Shown: positions 27,267 through 36,537 of the stretch, piece after piece
Position numbering within the stretch: the first letter of the stretch is position 1
How the letters are laid out: each line of letters begins with the position of its first letter
Assembly: GCF_002019595.1 (NCBI RefSeq)
Contig: NZ_KV917369.1
Location: 4,816,316-4,880,315 of the forward strand
Source: Priestia abyssalis
Lineage (GTDB): Bacteria; Bacillota; Bacilli; Bacillales; Bacillaceae_H
Reading direction: 5' to 3'
Length of the DNA: 64,000 nucleotides
Notes under the pieces: model-generated
What the model was told of the DNA's origin: nothing
What the model saw: only the letters and a program-made list of their open reading frames with translations
Database searches by the model: none
Translations under genes and position numbers: made by a program

Positions 27267-28301
27267 TTGTGCGGCCTGTTCGGCAGCAGCTTTTTTTTGT
27301 TGTTCTGCCTGCATGATTCTTGTCAGCAGCTGTTCAATATTTTTCATATGCCAATAGGCTGCTACTAATGCCTGAACATGCTTCATCTCTGTTTGGGATT
27401 TCCGTTCGTTCCGGTATCGGTCAACCGCCCTGACAATCGATTCCGGAAACGCTAAATAGCTGTAGAACAAAAGCAGCTCCTCTTCTTTTAAGGGAAAACG
27501 CTGCTGATAAGTCGTAAACCATTCATAATTTTCATAACTTTGGATGGGATATGTTTTAAATGCCCGGAAATAAAAGGACATGATATCATAAATAGGAGAG
27601 GCTTCCTTTGCTTGTTCAAAATTAATAAAGTACCCATTTCCATTCTCGTCATACACGAAGTGTTTAGAAGACAACTTTCCATGGATTGTGACGAGTCTGG
27701 CATTTTCTTTTTCCTTCATGATTTCATACCATTCATCAAGCTTATTGCGGGCAAACTCCAATGCTTGCGAGCATTCATGGTAAAACATACAAAAGTATAA
27801 TTCAAACGGGGCCATGTAAACTTTTTGTTCACATTCAGCCACATATTTTTCTAAATCTTCTTTTCGGTCTTCCCATTGTTTCTTCAATAAATCATAATGG
27901 CTCTTTACTTCTTCTTCCTTCAGTTTTATATCGTGTGACGTAATCGAATGAAGCTGGGCCAGTTCTTGAAACAATTTGTGATAGCGAATGTCCCGTTCTT
28001 CTTTCGGCTCATTTGGGAGCCACGGCATCATATAGTAAGCGTTAGTACCTTCATATACGATATACTGACCGTCATGCGTGTGATACGGGCGAACCATTTT
28101 CATAAACCCTTTTTGAGAGAGCGCACTCATGGCTTGAATAAAATCCGTTCCTTGCCTGGAAGAAGAAGCCAGCTTTTTTAAAGCAAATGTACCTTTATCT
28201 GTATATACTTTTTTTATCTTTCCATAATCTTCTACAAAGTCCACCTTTAACCGATACGGATTCAGCAACTCTTGATAATCAACAATCGTCTCGTAACTCA
28301 C
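27249..28301 (-). CDS. ysxE: Spore coat-associated kinase-like protein YsxE
   Basis: 350 residues of the CotS/CotI/YsxE aminoglycoside-phosphotransferase-like fold. Features include KVYTDKGTFALKKL, LVTIHGKLSSKHFVYDENGNGYFINFEQA, and an Ala/Gln-rich tail. The usual catalytic HGD triplet reads HGK and the later metal-binding Asp position reads NFE, so kinase activity is doubtful. In B. subtilis YsxE is a spore coat/assembly protein made next to spoVID. Start is a GTG at 28301 after GAGGG. Confidence 0.88.
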   Translation of the reverse strand: MSYETIVDYQELLNPYRLKVDFVEDYGKIKKVYTDKGTFALKKLASSSRQGTDFIQAMSALSQKGFMKMVRPYHTHDGQYIVYEGTNAYYMMPWLPNEPKEERDIRYHKLFQELAQLHSITSHDIKLKEEEVKSHYDLLKKQWEDRKEDLEKYVAECEQKVYMAPFELYFCMFYHECSQALEFARNKLDEWYEIMKEKENARLVTIHGKLSSKHFVYDENGNGYFINFEQAKEASPIYDIMSFYFRAFKTYPIQSYENYEWFTTYQQRFPLKEEELLLFYSYLAFPESIVRAVDRYRNERKSQTEMKHVQALVAAYWHMKNIEQLLTRIMQAEQQKKAAAEQAAQAQANT

Positions 28302-28360
28302 TCGCTTTCCCTCATTTTATCAAAGTCTAAGAAAAGATCGAACAGTAACACAGCTGCGCA

Positions 28361-28548
28361 ATATATAACTTCACGTTAATTTTCTAACATCACTATCGCT
28401 TTTTATTCTGTTCTCGCATCTTAGAATAGTCTCACAAAGGTTCTCGTATAAGCAGCTGGCAAGAACCCGCAAGGGAGCTTGACAGCCGCTTATGCTTAAG
28501 TAAGCTAGCATGGGTGCTCTTTGCTCATGTTAAATTATTTAAGTGGAT
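28361..28548 (+). repeat. Tandem-hairpin repeat, copy A (downstream of spoVID)
   Basis: The order is: an arm-less region ending CACAAAGGTTCTCG, hairpin 2 with arms TAAGCAGCTG/CAGCCGCTTA (about 28448-28492), then a degraded hairpin 1 (AGCATGGGTG...CTCATGTT) and GTGGAT. The right end reaches into the last codons of spoVID (stop at 28539). Copy B at 29832-30026 is the same element in inverted orientation. Confidence 0.7.
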
Positions 28549-29747
28549 TTAAATATTGATCCTACTGGAATATTTAAAATTGTTCCCTCGGAAAGATCAT
28601 GTTCATCTTCAATATTATTCACTCGAAGCAAATTTTGTACATTTGTATCATAGCGCTCGGCAATTTGCTCGAGTGAATCTCCATTTTGAACAATGCACAT
28701 TTTTAAGCGCGAAAAGTCCTCTTCTTCATTTTTTGAAAAAAGCTGTGTTAAATAAAGAGCATTTTCTTTACGCACCGCTTTCTCCTGGCCTTCTTCTTGC
28801 TCTACTTGCTCAGCCTTTGGAACTTCGGCATATTGCTGATAAGCCTTTTCCCTTGTCTCTGCTTCCTCATTCTCCTCTTCCGCCCATAAAGGAATCATAT
28901 TTTTGGGTCTCAGCTCAAAAGAAGGTACGGCAGCTTCCGCTTCATGGGGCTGGTCTTTTTTCACTTCTACTTCAAACGGTTCATACAACTCCTTTCCATG
29001 GGATGGACTGGAATCAGCAAAGTAAGAATCAGGCGCTGCATCACCTGCAGATAGACGTTCTATTCCCTGTACCTCTTGCTGCTCTTCATTATATTCCTCA
29101 AGTTGCTGAGACAACGGTTCAAATTCAATTACAGCCTGTTCGTCTTCCTGTTGCTCTTCCTCCAATTCATTACCATTCCGGTATAACGGCTCAAATTCAA
29201 ATTCATCTGCTTCTTCTTCCTGCTGCTCTAAAAATATGGTTTGTTCGGTCTCTTCCTGTTGTGCTTCCGTTATTTCCTCTTGCTCTTCATCTTCTAATCT
29301 GGCTACACTTTGCTGTTCTCCGTACAAACCTGTAATGGAAAGGTCTGCGGTTAAACTCAAATTGTTTTCAGACGGAAAATCATAGTCAAACATATCAATA
29401 GACACATATACGTCTTCTAGATTTTGAATGCGGTTTTTCGGTATCGTGATATCGAGCGGAAACTGATGTTGGAACTCCGACATTCCATCTTCGCGAAGCA
29501 TCACCTCATGTACTTGTTTGCCATTCGTATATTCACGTAAAGATTGCTCTTCAGTATCGCTTTGAACATTTTTATATTCCCCTGTTAATATTAAAGCCCC
29601 ACGGATGGACACATATTGGTCATCTTCTTGGATGGAGATATTTGGATCTAATGAAATGGATAATAACTCGCTCACTTCCTGTCCCCTTTGGAACCATATG
29701 GATTCTTCAATTGAAAAACGTAAGCATGATAGATTGTCCTGTGTCAA
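28539..29747 (-). CDS. spoVID: Spore coat assembly protein SpoVID
   Basis: 402 residues, shorter than the B. subtilis protein (about 575). The conserved N-terminal domain (LSCLRFSIEESIWFQRGQEV, ISIQEDDQYVSIRGALILTGEY) is followed by a long Glu/Gln-rich low-complexity middle and a C-terminal LysM domain (IVQNGDSLEQIAERYDTNVQ). SpoVID is needed for encasement of the spore by coat proteins and its LysM contacts the forespore surface. Start is a TTG at 29747 after AAGGAGGAG. Inverted repeats lie on both sides of the gene. Confidence 0.93.
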   Translation of the reverse strand: MTQDNLSCLRFSIEESIWFQRGQEVSELLSISLDPNISIQEDDQYVSIRGALILTGEYKNVQSDTEEQSLREYTNGKQVHEVMLREDGMSEFQHQFPLDITIPKNRIQNLEDVYVSIDMFDYDFPSENNLSLTADLSITGLYGEQQSVARLEDEEQEEITEAQQEETEQTIFLEQQEEEADEFEFEPLYRNGNELEEEQQEDEQAVIEFEPLSQQLEEYNEEQQEVQGIERLSAGDAAPDSYFADSSPSHGKELYEPFEVEVKKDQPHEAEAAVPSFELRPKNMIPLWAEEENEEAETREKAYQQYAEVPKAEQVEQEEGQEKAVRKENALYLTQLFSKNEEEDFSRLKMCIVQNGDSLEQIAERYDTNVQNLLRVNNIEDEHDLSEGTILNIPVGSIFKST

Positions 29748-29831
29748 CTCCTACTCCTCCTTTCAAAACATCTGCCAATTGTCGATGTCATTACAACGTA
29801 TGAGCCTTCCCGCGCAATTATGTATATAATT

Positions 29832-30026
29832 TTCATCCACATAAATGATTGGACATGGACGCAAAGCGTCCATGTCCAATCATTTACGCATAAGCGGCTG
29901 GCACGCTCCCTTACGGGTTCATGTCAGCCGCTTATACGAGAACCTTTTTAAGCCTATTCTAGATGGGAGAACAGAAAAATCATGGACAGTAAAAAATATA
30001 AAGCTTGTGTGAGAAAATTAACATGA
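29832..30026 (-). repeat. Tandem-hairpin repeat, copy B (upstream of spoVID, inverted)
   Basis: Hairpin 1 has near-perfect arms (ATGATTGGACATGGACGC with its complement, 29844-29884). Hairpin 2 follows with arms TAAGCGGCTG and CAGCCGCTTA (29890-29935), then AAAAAGGTTCTCG on the minus strand and a segment matching copy A further out (GTTCTC.CATCT.GAATA). It fills most of the 554-base gap between spoVID and hemL. Confidence 0.7.
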
Positions 30027-30062
30027 ATTAAAACTTAAGGACAACGAACCACATACAAAAAA

Positions 30063-30102
30063 GCTTCTATGTTTTTTGCCCTTGAACAAAAAACATAGAA
30101 AC
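30063..30102. other. Strong hairpin between spoVID and hemL
   Basis: Arms TTCTATGTTTTTTG/CAAAAAACATAGAA around an 8-base loop. It could end a transcript in either direction but has no clean T run. The remaining bases 30103-30159 show nothing. Confidence 0.5.
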
Positions 30103-30159
30103 TCCTCTCCTACTATATAAATCTTATGTGTTACGCATCCCTATTTGCTCTGCGCTCTT

Positions 30160-30300
30160 CCGCTTGTCCATCTCGAATAAACTCCCAAAGGTTCACCTAA
30201 AGCAGATGGTGCCAGCCCCGAAAGGGGGGCGCCATCTGCTTAGGTCTAGAAACTCTGACATGGTGTTTTTGGCCATGTCAGAGTTTCTAGATGGATACCA
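30160..30300 (+). repeat. Tandem-hairpin repeat, copy C (at the hemL 3' end)
   Basis: Same order as copy A: CATCTCGAATA, CAAAGGTTC, hairpin 2 (CTAAAGCAGATGG...CCATCTGCTTAG, 30196-30243), hairpin 1 (CTAGAAACTCTGACATGG and its exact complement, about 30245-30291), then ATGGAT. It ends at the hemL stop codon, so it may also serve as the terminator of the heme operon. Confidence 0.7.
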
Positions 30301-30301
30301 T

Positions 30302-31594
30302 TTACCCTCTAATAACAGCGAAAGCTTTTTCCGCTGCTTCAATGGTTTTTTCAATGTCTTCGTCACTGTGCGCCGTTGAAAGGAATAATCCTTCGAACTG
30401 AGAAGGCGGCAAGAATACACCGTTATTTGCCATTTCACGATAATAGGTTGCAAAATAATCCAAATTCGACGTTTTAGCTTTTTCATAATTGATGACTTCT
30501 TCATTTGTAAAGAAGAAACCAATCATGGAGCCTGCTCGATTCACGGTATGAGGGATCTCATATTTAGAAGCGGCTGCTTGCAATCCTTCTTCCAGGCGAT
30601 CTGCTTTACGGCCGAATTCCTGGTAAGAACCTGGCGTTAATTGAACGAGCGTTTCATAACCTGCTGTCATCGCCAGCGGATTTCCCGATAACGTTCCGGC
30701 TTGATAAATTGGTCCGCTCGGTGCAATGCGCTCCATAATCTCTGCTTTACCGCCGTATGCTCCGACAGGAAGGCCTCCCCCAATTACTTTTCCAAGGCAT
30801 GTTAAATCAGGTGTTACCCCAAAGTAGCCTTGTGCACATTGATAGTCTACACGGAAACCGGTCATTACTTCGTCAAAAATCAATACCGTGCCATATCGCT
30901 CCGTAATGTCGCGCAACCCTTCCAGAAAACCAGGCTGCGGCGGTACAACACCCATATTCCCAGCGACCGGCTCCACAATGACACCGGCAATGTCCTCACC
31001 AAACTGTTCAAATGCCAATTTAACACTTTCCAAGTCATTATAAGGCACCGTAATCGTATTTTGAGCTACACCTTCCGGCACACCTGGACTATCCGGTAAA
31101 CCAAGAGTCGCTACACCTGAACCCGCCTTAATAAGCAAAGAGTCACCATGTCCATGATAACAACCTTCAAATTTTAAAATTTTATTACGGCCTGTATATC
31201 CTCTGGCAAGACGCAAAGCGCTCATTGTGGCTTCTGTACCGGAGCTTACCATACGTACAATTTCAATGGAAGGCACCCGGTCAATGACCAGTTTCGCCAA
31301 TTCATTTTCACTGATGGTCGGCGCTCCAAAGCTTGTCCCTAATTCCGTTACCTTTTTGATGGCCTCTACTACACGTTCATTTGTATGACCATGAATAAGC
31401 GGCCCCCATGACAGAACGTAATCGATATACTCATTTCCATCAATATCATATATTTTGGAGCCTTTGCCGCGGGCCATAAAAATCGGATCCATTTTCACCG
31501 ATTTAAACGCACGCACAGGACTGTTTACCCCGCCAGGCATTAATTGTTTTGCTTCAAGAAAAGCTGCTTTTGATTTTTCATAGCTTCGCATCAC
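30302..31594 (-). CDS. hemL: Glutamate-1-semialdehyde 2,1-aminomutase
   Basis: A 430-residue PLP enzyme that moves the amino group of glutamate-1-semialdehyde to give 5-aminolevulinate, the second step of the C5 heme route. Motifs: PGGVNSPVRAFK, SGTEATMSALRLARG, CYHGHGDSLL, FDEVMTGFR and the PLP-lysine region CLGKVIGGGLPVGAYGG. It is last in the hemAXCDBL operon, 18 bases after hemB. Confidence 0.97.
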   Translation of the reverse strand: MMRSYEKSKAAFLEAKQLMPGGVNSPVRAFKSVKMDPIFMARGKGSKIYDIDGNEYIDYVLSWGPLIHGHTNERVVEAIKKVTELGTSFGAPTISENELAKLVIDRVPSIEIVRMVSSGTEATMSALRLARGYTGRNKILKFEGCYHGHGDSLLIKAGSGVATLGLPDSPGVPEGVAQNTITVPYNDLESVKLAFEQFGEDIAGVIVEPVAGNMGVVPPQPGFLEGLRDITERYGTVLIFDEVMTGFRVDYQCAQGYFGVTPDLTCLGKVIGGGLPVGAYGGKAEIMERIAPSGPIYQAGTLSGNPLAMTAGYETLVQLTPGSYQEFGRKADRLEEGLQAAASKYEIPHTVNRAGSMIGFFFTNEEVINYEKAKTSNLDYFATYYREMANNGVFLPPSQFEGLFLSTAHSDEDIEKTIEAAEKAFAVIRG

Positions 31595-31612
31595 AATACC
31601 CCTTTTATGTTA

Positions 31613-32596
31613 TTATTGTTGTTCTGATAACCAACGAGCTACATCTTTCGCATGGTACGTGATGATTAAGTCAACTCCCGCACGTTTCATGCCTGTTAAC
31701 AACTCTAAAACGATTCCTTTTTCATCAATCCAGCCATTTGCTGCTGCCGCCTTGACCATGGCATATTCCCCGCTCACATTATAAGCTACTAGAGGAAGAT
31801 TAAAGTGGTTTTTCACATCACGCATAATATCCATATAAGACATGGCTGGCTTTACAATAAGGAAATCCGCTCCCTCCGCTACATCTGATTCCGCTTCTCG
31901 AAGTGCTTCCAAGCGGTTTGCCGGGTCCATTTGGTACGTTTTGCGATCTCCGAATTGCGGCGCAGATTCGGCTGCATCACGGAAAGGTCCATAAAATGCT
32001 GACGCATATTTGACTGCATAAGACATGATTGGAATATGTTCAAATCCAGCTTCATCCAAACCGTGACGAATCGCTGCCACGAAGCCATCCATCATATTTG
32101 ACGGTGCAATAATATCAGCTCCTGCTTTCGCCTGACTGACAGCCGTTCTTGCGAGCAACTCCAGAGAAGGATCATTCAACACGCTTTCTCCTTGAATCAC
32201 GCCGCAATGGCCGTGACTTGTATATTCACATAGGCATGTATCCGCAATAACGATGAGCTCCGGATAGCTTTCTTTAATTTTACGCGTGGCTTCTTGTACA
32301 ATTCCATGATCATGGTATGCTCCAGAACCAACTTCATCCTTTTCAGCCGGAATTCCGAACACAATAACAGATTTAATCCCTAATTCCACCAATTCTTTCA
32401 TTTCTTCTTCGACTAAATCCAATGAAATTTGATCGACTCCAGGCATAGACTGAACTGGGTTTCGTTTATTTTCGCCCTCAACGACAAAAATCGGGTAAAT
32501 CAAATCTTCCTTATGTAAGTATGTTTCACGTACAAGCGCACGCATGTTTGCAGAATGACGCAAGCGGCGATGACGTGTGAATTTTAAGTCTTTCAT
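31613..32596 (-). CDS. hemB: Delta-aminolevulinic acid dehydratase (porphobilinogen synthase)
   Basis: A 327-residue enzyme joining two aminolevulinates to porphobilinogen. The metal-site Cys run is DTCLCEYTSHGHCGV, and the two active-site lysines are in SYAVKYASAFYGPFRDA and LIVKPAMSYMD. It overlaps hemD by 4 bases (ATGA). Confidence 0.97.
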   Translation of the reverse strand: MKDLKFTRHRRLRHSANMRALVRETYLHKEDLIYPIFVVEGENKRNPVQSMPGVDQISLDLVEEEMKELVELGIKSVIVFGIPAEKDEVGSGAYHDHGIVQEATRKIKESYPELIVIADTCLCEYTSHGHCGVIQGESVLNDPSLELLARTAVSQAKAGADIIAPSNMMDGFVAAIRHGLDEAGFEHIPIMSYAVKYASAFYGPFRDAAESAPQFGDRKTYQMDPANRLEALREAESDVAEGADFLIVKPAMSYMDIMRDVKNHFNLPLVAYNVSGEYAMVKAAAANGWIDEKGIVLELLTGMKRAGVDLIITYHAKDVARWLSEQQ

Positions 32597-33402
32597 TCAT
32601 TTTCCTCCTTAGCTTCCTGTGAATCAGAAAAATGGTGAACCAATACATTTATCATACCATTTATCGTATATTCAGAGGGAACAAGATACTCAGTAATTCC
32701 AAAAGACTTGACCGTTTCCGCTGTTATTGGCCCAATACACACAATTAGGCAATCTTTCAATAAAGACTGCCGCGGTAAATCCTCAATCATCTCCATAAAG
32801 AAGACGACGGTTGAAGAGCTTGTAAACGTAATAGCGTCAAGCTCGCCACCTATTAAAAGCTCCCTTAGCGACTGTTTGGCATGATGATTAGGGACTGTTT
32901 TATATACGGTCAGCTCTTCTGCCTCATATCCCTGGTCCATGAGTCCTTCTTTAATGACCGTACGAGCCAAATTCCCCCGTACAATCAACGTTTTATCTCC
33001 TGGATGAAGGCATGGCAAAAGGGAATCGAGCAAGTTTTCCGCTACATATTCCTTCGGAACGACCTTTGCCTCGAGACCATATTTCTTCAGCTCTAACTCC
33101 GTTTTTTTACCGACAACTGCTATATTTAGTTTGTTCAAGATTTCTCGGTTTATATGACACTTTTCAAGCAGCTCCAAAAAAAATGAAATGCCGTTTTGGC
33201 TTGTAAAGATAAGCCACTGAAAGGAATGTAAATTATGCAGCGCTTTCAACTGCTCTTTTTCGTCAATCAGCTTAAAAGACAGCAAAGAACTTTCAATCGC
33301 AGTGCCCCCCCGTGCTTCTATCAATTTCGAAAACGACGAAGATTGTGCTGCACCTCGTGTGACTAAAATTTTCTTTAAAAAAAGAGGAGCGTTGCCACTC
33401 AT
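32593..33402 (-). CDS. hemD: Uroporphyrinogen-III synthase
   Basis: 269 residues. It closes hydroxymethylbilane with inversion of ring D to uroporphyrinogen III. The family is divergent; recognisable parts are ILVTRGAAQSSSFSKLIEARGG, WLIFTSQNGISFF, VVGKKTELELKKYG, ITFTSSSTVVFFMEM and CIGPITAETVKSFG. Position between hemC and hemB, with 4-base overlaps on both sides, confirms the call. Confidence 0.93.
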   Translation of the reverse strand: MSGNAPLFLKKILVTRGAAQSSSFSKLIEARGGTAIESSLLSFKLIDEKEQLKALHNLHSFQWLIFTSQNGISFFLELLEKCHINREILNKLNIAVVGKKTELELKKYGLEAKVVPKEYVAENLLDSLLPCLHPGDKTLIVRGNLARTVIKEGLMDQGYEAEELTVYKTVPNHHAKQSLRELLIGGELDAITFTSSSTVVFFMEMIEDLPRQSLLKDCLIVCIGPITAETVKSFGITEYLVPSEYTINGMINVLVHHFSDSQEAKEENE

Positions 33403-34334
33403 CCCTTGTCAAGCTCCTCTTTTACACGCTCAATTAATTGTTTAGCACCACGTTCTGTTAAACGCTTTGCAGCTTCATGCCCAAGCTCCATTGGATCCGT
33501 TCCCGTCAATTGTTCTTTATAAATAATCGAGCCGTCCGGAGATCCTACCAGCACGGTCAGCTGCACGTCGTTTTCATTCAACATATGGGCATATCCTGCA
33601 ATCGGAACTTGGCATCCGCCCTCCATTTTATGAAGAAAAGCTCTCTCGGCTTGTACCGCTTTGTTCGTGGTGTCATCATTCAAGTGATTTAACAATTGAA
33701 GCAAGTCATGGTCATCCACACGGCATTCGATGGATAAAGCTCCTTGGCCTACTGCCGGAACACTTAATTCCGGGTCCAAATATTCCGTTACGATGTCCCT
33801 TGACCACCCCATTCGGGCCAGACCAGCTGCCGCTAAAATAATGGCATCATAGTCTTCATTTTTCAACTTCTCAAGACGGGTATCAATATTGCCTCGAATC
33901 CACTTAATCGTTAAGTCCGGGCGTTTCGCCAACAACTGGGCGCTCCGGCGTAAGCTGCTTGTACCAATTACCGCACCGCTTGGAAGGTCTGCGAATTTCT
34001 CACCGTTTTTTGAAATCAGTACATCACGGTGGTCCTCACGCGGAGGGATGCAGCCGATCGTTAACCCTTCCGGAAGAACAGCCGGCATGTCTTTCATACT
34101 GTGAACAGCCATATCAATCTCTTTATCAAGCATCGCTTGTTCGATTTCTTTGACGAATAATCCTTTTCCTCCCACCTTTGAAAGAGTAACATTTAAAATT
34201 TGGTCGCCCTTTGTTACAATTTCTTTCACTTCAAACTCATAGGGAAGACCCTGTTTTTTTAATTGATCGATGACCCAGTTTGTCTGAGTCAGCGCTAGCT
34301 TGCTTCGGCGTGAGCCGACAATGATTTTCCGCAT
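33399..34334 (-). CDS. hemC: Porphobilinogen deaminase (hydroxymethylbilane synthase)
   Basis: 311 residues from the ATG at 34334 (MRKIIVGSRRSKLALTQT), preceded by GAGGTGG; an upstream in-frame ATG inside hemX is less likely. The enzyme polymerises four porphobilinogens on a dipyrromethane cofactor bound to the Cys in GGCQVPIAGYA. Also visible are AVHSMKDMPA and RRSAQLLAKRPDL. It follows hemX by 13 bases and is coupled to hemD. Confidence 0.97.
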   Translation of the reverse strand: MRKIIVGSRRSKLALTQTNWVIDQLKKQGLPYEFEVKEIVTKGDQILNVTLSKVGGKGLFVKEIEQAMLDKEIDMAVHSMKDMPAVLPEGLTIGCIPPREDHRDVLISKNGEKFADLPSGAVIGTSSLRRSAQLLAKRPDLTIKWIRGNIDTRLEKLKNEDYDAIILAAAGLARMGWSRDIVTEYLDPELSVPAVGQGALSIECRVDDHDLLQLLNHLNDDTTNKAVQAERAFLHKMEGGCQVPIAGYAHMLNENDVQLTVLVGSPDGSIIYKEQLTGTDPMELGHEAAKRLTERGAKQLIERVKEELDKG

Positions 34335-34347
34335 GCGTTCCACCTCA

Positions 34348-35184
34348 TTATGAATACCAAATATGAAAATTTGAAAGACTTCCAAATAGGAAAAAATTAA
34401 TGAGCACCACTAAAAAAAGAGCAATATTCCATATAGCAGTGGCTTTTCCTTGCAAGCCTTTTCCTACACGTATATATAAATATACACTATAAACTAATAA
34501 TACTAAAAATGAGCCTAATACCTTTGCATCATACCAATGAAAGTTCGGAATTTTAATAGATGCCCAAATGACCCCCAGCAACAGGGATAGTAACAGCATC
34601 GGTACACCAATCACATTAGAAACATATGACATATGGTCAAGCTTCGCTAAATCTTGAATGCGAAGCAAACGCTTTCCCCACTTTTTCTTTTTCAACAGAT
34701 TATATTGAACTAAATATAAAATAGAAAAAGCGAATGAGATAGAAAAAGCCCCGTATGATAAAATCGCCATTGTAATATGAATAATGAGTAATTCCGACAC
34801 AAGCATTTCCGCTTCCACTGTCGATTGATGCTGTATAGGCGTAAACGTATGCAGCGCCATAATAAAAAAGCCGATGACGTTGGCAAAAAACACAATAAAA
34901 TCAACACGTAAAAGACGGTTAATCATTAAAGACAGCGTAATAAGTACCCACGTATAAAAATAAAGTCCTTCAAAAAGGGTTAAGATTGGAAAACGACCCG
35001 TTTCATACATCCTTAAACAAAGAAACGCCGTTTGTAAAATCCAGACAATAGCAAGTAACCAGAAGGCCGTTTGATTAGCCTTCCGGTTATTCTGCAGAAA
35101 ATCGATAAAATATAACAATACACTTACAGCATATAAAATAACTGTTAATTCATAAATACGCGTCAAATTAACATCAATCATCAA
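34348..35184 (-). CDS. hemX: HemX, multi-pass membrane protein of the CcsA/ResC type
   Basis: 278 residues with about eight membrane helices. In B. subtilis HemX lowers the level of HemA (glutamyl-tRNA reductase). The family belongs to the cytochrome c assembly group and is always next to hemA in Bacillus. It lies 15 bases after hemA. Confidence 0.92.
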   Translation of the reverse strand: MMIDVNLTRIYELTVILYAVSVLLYFIDFLQNNRKANQTAFWLLAIVWILQTAFLCLRMYETGRFPILTLFEGLYFYTWVLITLSLMINRLLRVDFIVFFANVIGFFIMALHTFTPIQHQSTVEAEMLVSELLIIHITMAILSYGAFSISFAFSILYLVQYNLLKKKKWGKRLLRIQDLAKLDHMSYVSNVIGVPMLLLSLLLGVIWASIKIPNFHWYDAKVLGSFLVLLVYSVYLYIRVGKGLQGKATAIWNIALFLVVLINFFLFGSLSNFHIWYS

Positions 35185-35199
35185 GAAAGTCCCCTCTTC

Positions 35200-36537
35200 T
35201 TATGATTGATAAATAGCTTTGTGGGCTGACGATGCATGAACTACCTTTTCTGCTTGCATTTGCTCTGCTGCCGTATCTTCAATATCAAAAATCTTCATGA
35301 ATAACTGTAATGATTCCTCGGCATTTGGTTCAGCAGCAAGTTCCTTCACACGCAAAATCGGATCACGAAGAAGCTGATTGATGATACTTTTCGTGTGTTT
35401 GTTCAAGACTTTCCGATCGCGTTCAGACAAATGCGGCAATTTACGTTCAATGCTTTCCATCGTTTCAGCTTGAACCGCAAGCGCTTTCTGGCGGAGAGCT
35501 GAAATGACCGGAACGACTCCAAGTGTTCCTAACCATTGTTTAAAGTCCACAATCTCCGCTTCAATCATGATTTCAATTTGTTCAGCCGCTCTTTGACGTT
35601 CTTGAAGATTTGCTTGAACAATTCCTTCTAAGTCATCTATGTCATATAAAAAGATGCTCTCCAATTCCGCAAGGGCCGGATCAAGATCTCGTGGAACGGC
35701 AATATCTACCATAAATAAAGGACGGCCTTTTCTTAGGCGTTCCACTTCTTTCATCATTTGTTTCGTAATAACAAAATCTTTTGCACCTGTTGAACTAATT
35801 AAGATGTCTGCTTCAATTAATGCACATTGAAGCTCTGAAAGCCGCTTTGCTTGACCTGAAAAACGATTTGCTAATTCCTGCGCTTTTTCGAATGTACGAT
35901 TGACGACCGTGACTTTTTTCGCTCCGCTGCCATATAGATTTTGGACAGCTAATTCTCCCATTTTACCGGCACCTAAGATGAGTACCTCTGTTGATGATAA
36001 ATCCCCTAAAATTTTCTTCGCTAGTTCAACAGCAGCATAGCTGACAGAAACCGCGTTTGCTCCGATTTCCGTTTCATGATGCGCGCGTTTCGCCAATGTC
36101 ACAGCTTGTTTGAATAATTGATTGAAAACCGTACCGATGGTTTGCTTTTCCTGCGCTAACAAGAAGCTGGAACGAACTTGTCCCAAGATTTGAGTTTCCC
36201 CTAATACCATTGAATCAAGGCCGCATGCAACCCGGTATAAATGTTCGACAGCTGCATCACCTTCAAAGATTCTTAAGAACGGTGAAAACTCTTCTTTATC
36301 TATTTGAAACCATTCAGATAAGAAAGCCTTAATATAATAGCGTCCCGTGTGTAATTGATCTACTACCGCGTAAATTTCTGTGCGGTTGCAAGTAGAAACA
36401 ATGATGTTTTCCAGAATGCTCTTTTGATTTTTCAAAGCTGTCATAGCAGACACTAATTCATTCTCATTGAAGCTAAGCTTCTCTCGAATTTCAACAGGGG
36501 CCGTTTTATAGTTTACGCCTACTGCGATAATATGCAT
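35200..36537 (-). CDS. hemA: Glutamyl-tRNA reductase
   Basis: 445 residues. It reduces Glu-tRNA to glutamate-1-semialdehyde, the first and controlled step of heme synthesis. The catalytic Cys lies in IVSTCNRTEIYAV, with MVLGETQILGQVR and the NADPH site VLILGAGKMGELA. ATG at 36537 follows GAGGGGG. It heads the heme operon. Confidence 0.97.
   Translation of the reverse strand: MHIIAVGVNYKTAPVEIREKLSFNENELVSAMTALKNQKSILENIIVSTCNRTEIYAVVDQLHTGRYYIKAFLSEWFQIDKEEFSPFLRIFEGDAAVEHLYRVACGLDSMVLGETQILGQVRSSFLLAQEKQTIGTVFNQLFKQAVTLAKRAHHETEIGANAVSVSYAAVELAKKILGDLSSTEVLILGAGKMGELAVQNLYGSGAKKVTVVNRTFEKAQELANRFSGQAKRLSELQCALIEADILISSTGAKDFVITKQMMKEVERLRKGRPLFMVDIAVPRDLDPALAELESIFLYDIDDLEGIVQANLQERQRAAEQIEIMIEAEIVDFKQWLGTLGVVPVISALRQKALAVQAETMESIERKLPHLSERDRKVLNKHTKSIINQLLRDPILRVKELAAEPNAEESLQLFMKIFDIEDTAAEQMQAEKVVHASSAHKAIYQS

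Noticed and set aside
28556..29335. 259-residue plus-strand ORF
   Set aside because: Antisense to the Glu/Gln-rich part of spoVID, where stop codons are rare on the other strand by composition.
34335..34385. Longer hemC start inside hemX
   Set aside because: The added 17 residues overlap the hemX frame and lack family match, while ATG 34334 has a good ribosome site and matches the usual HemC start.
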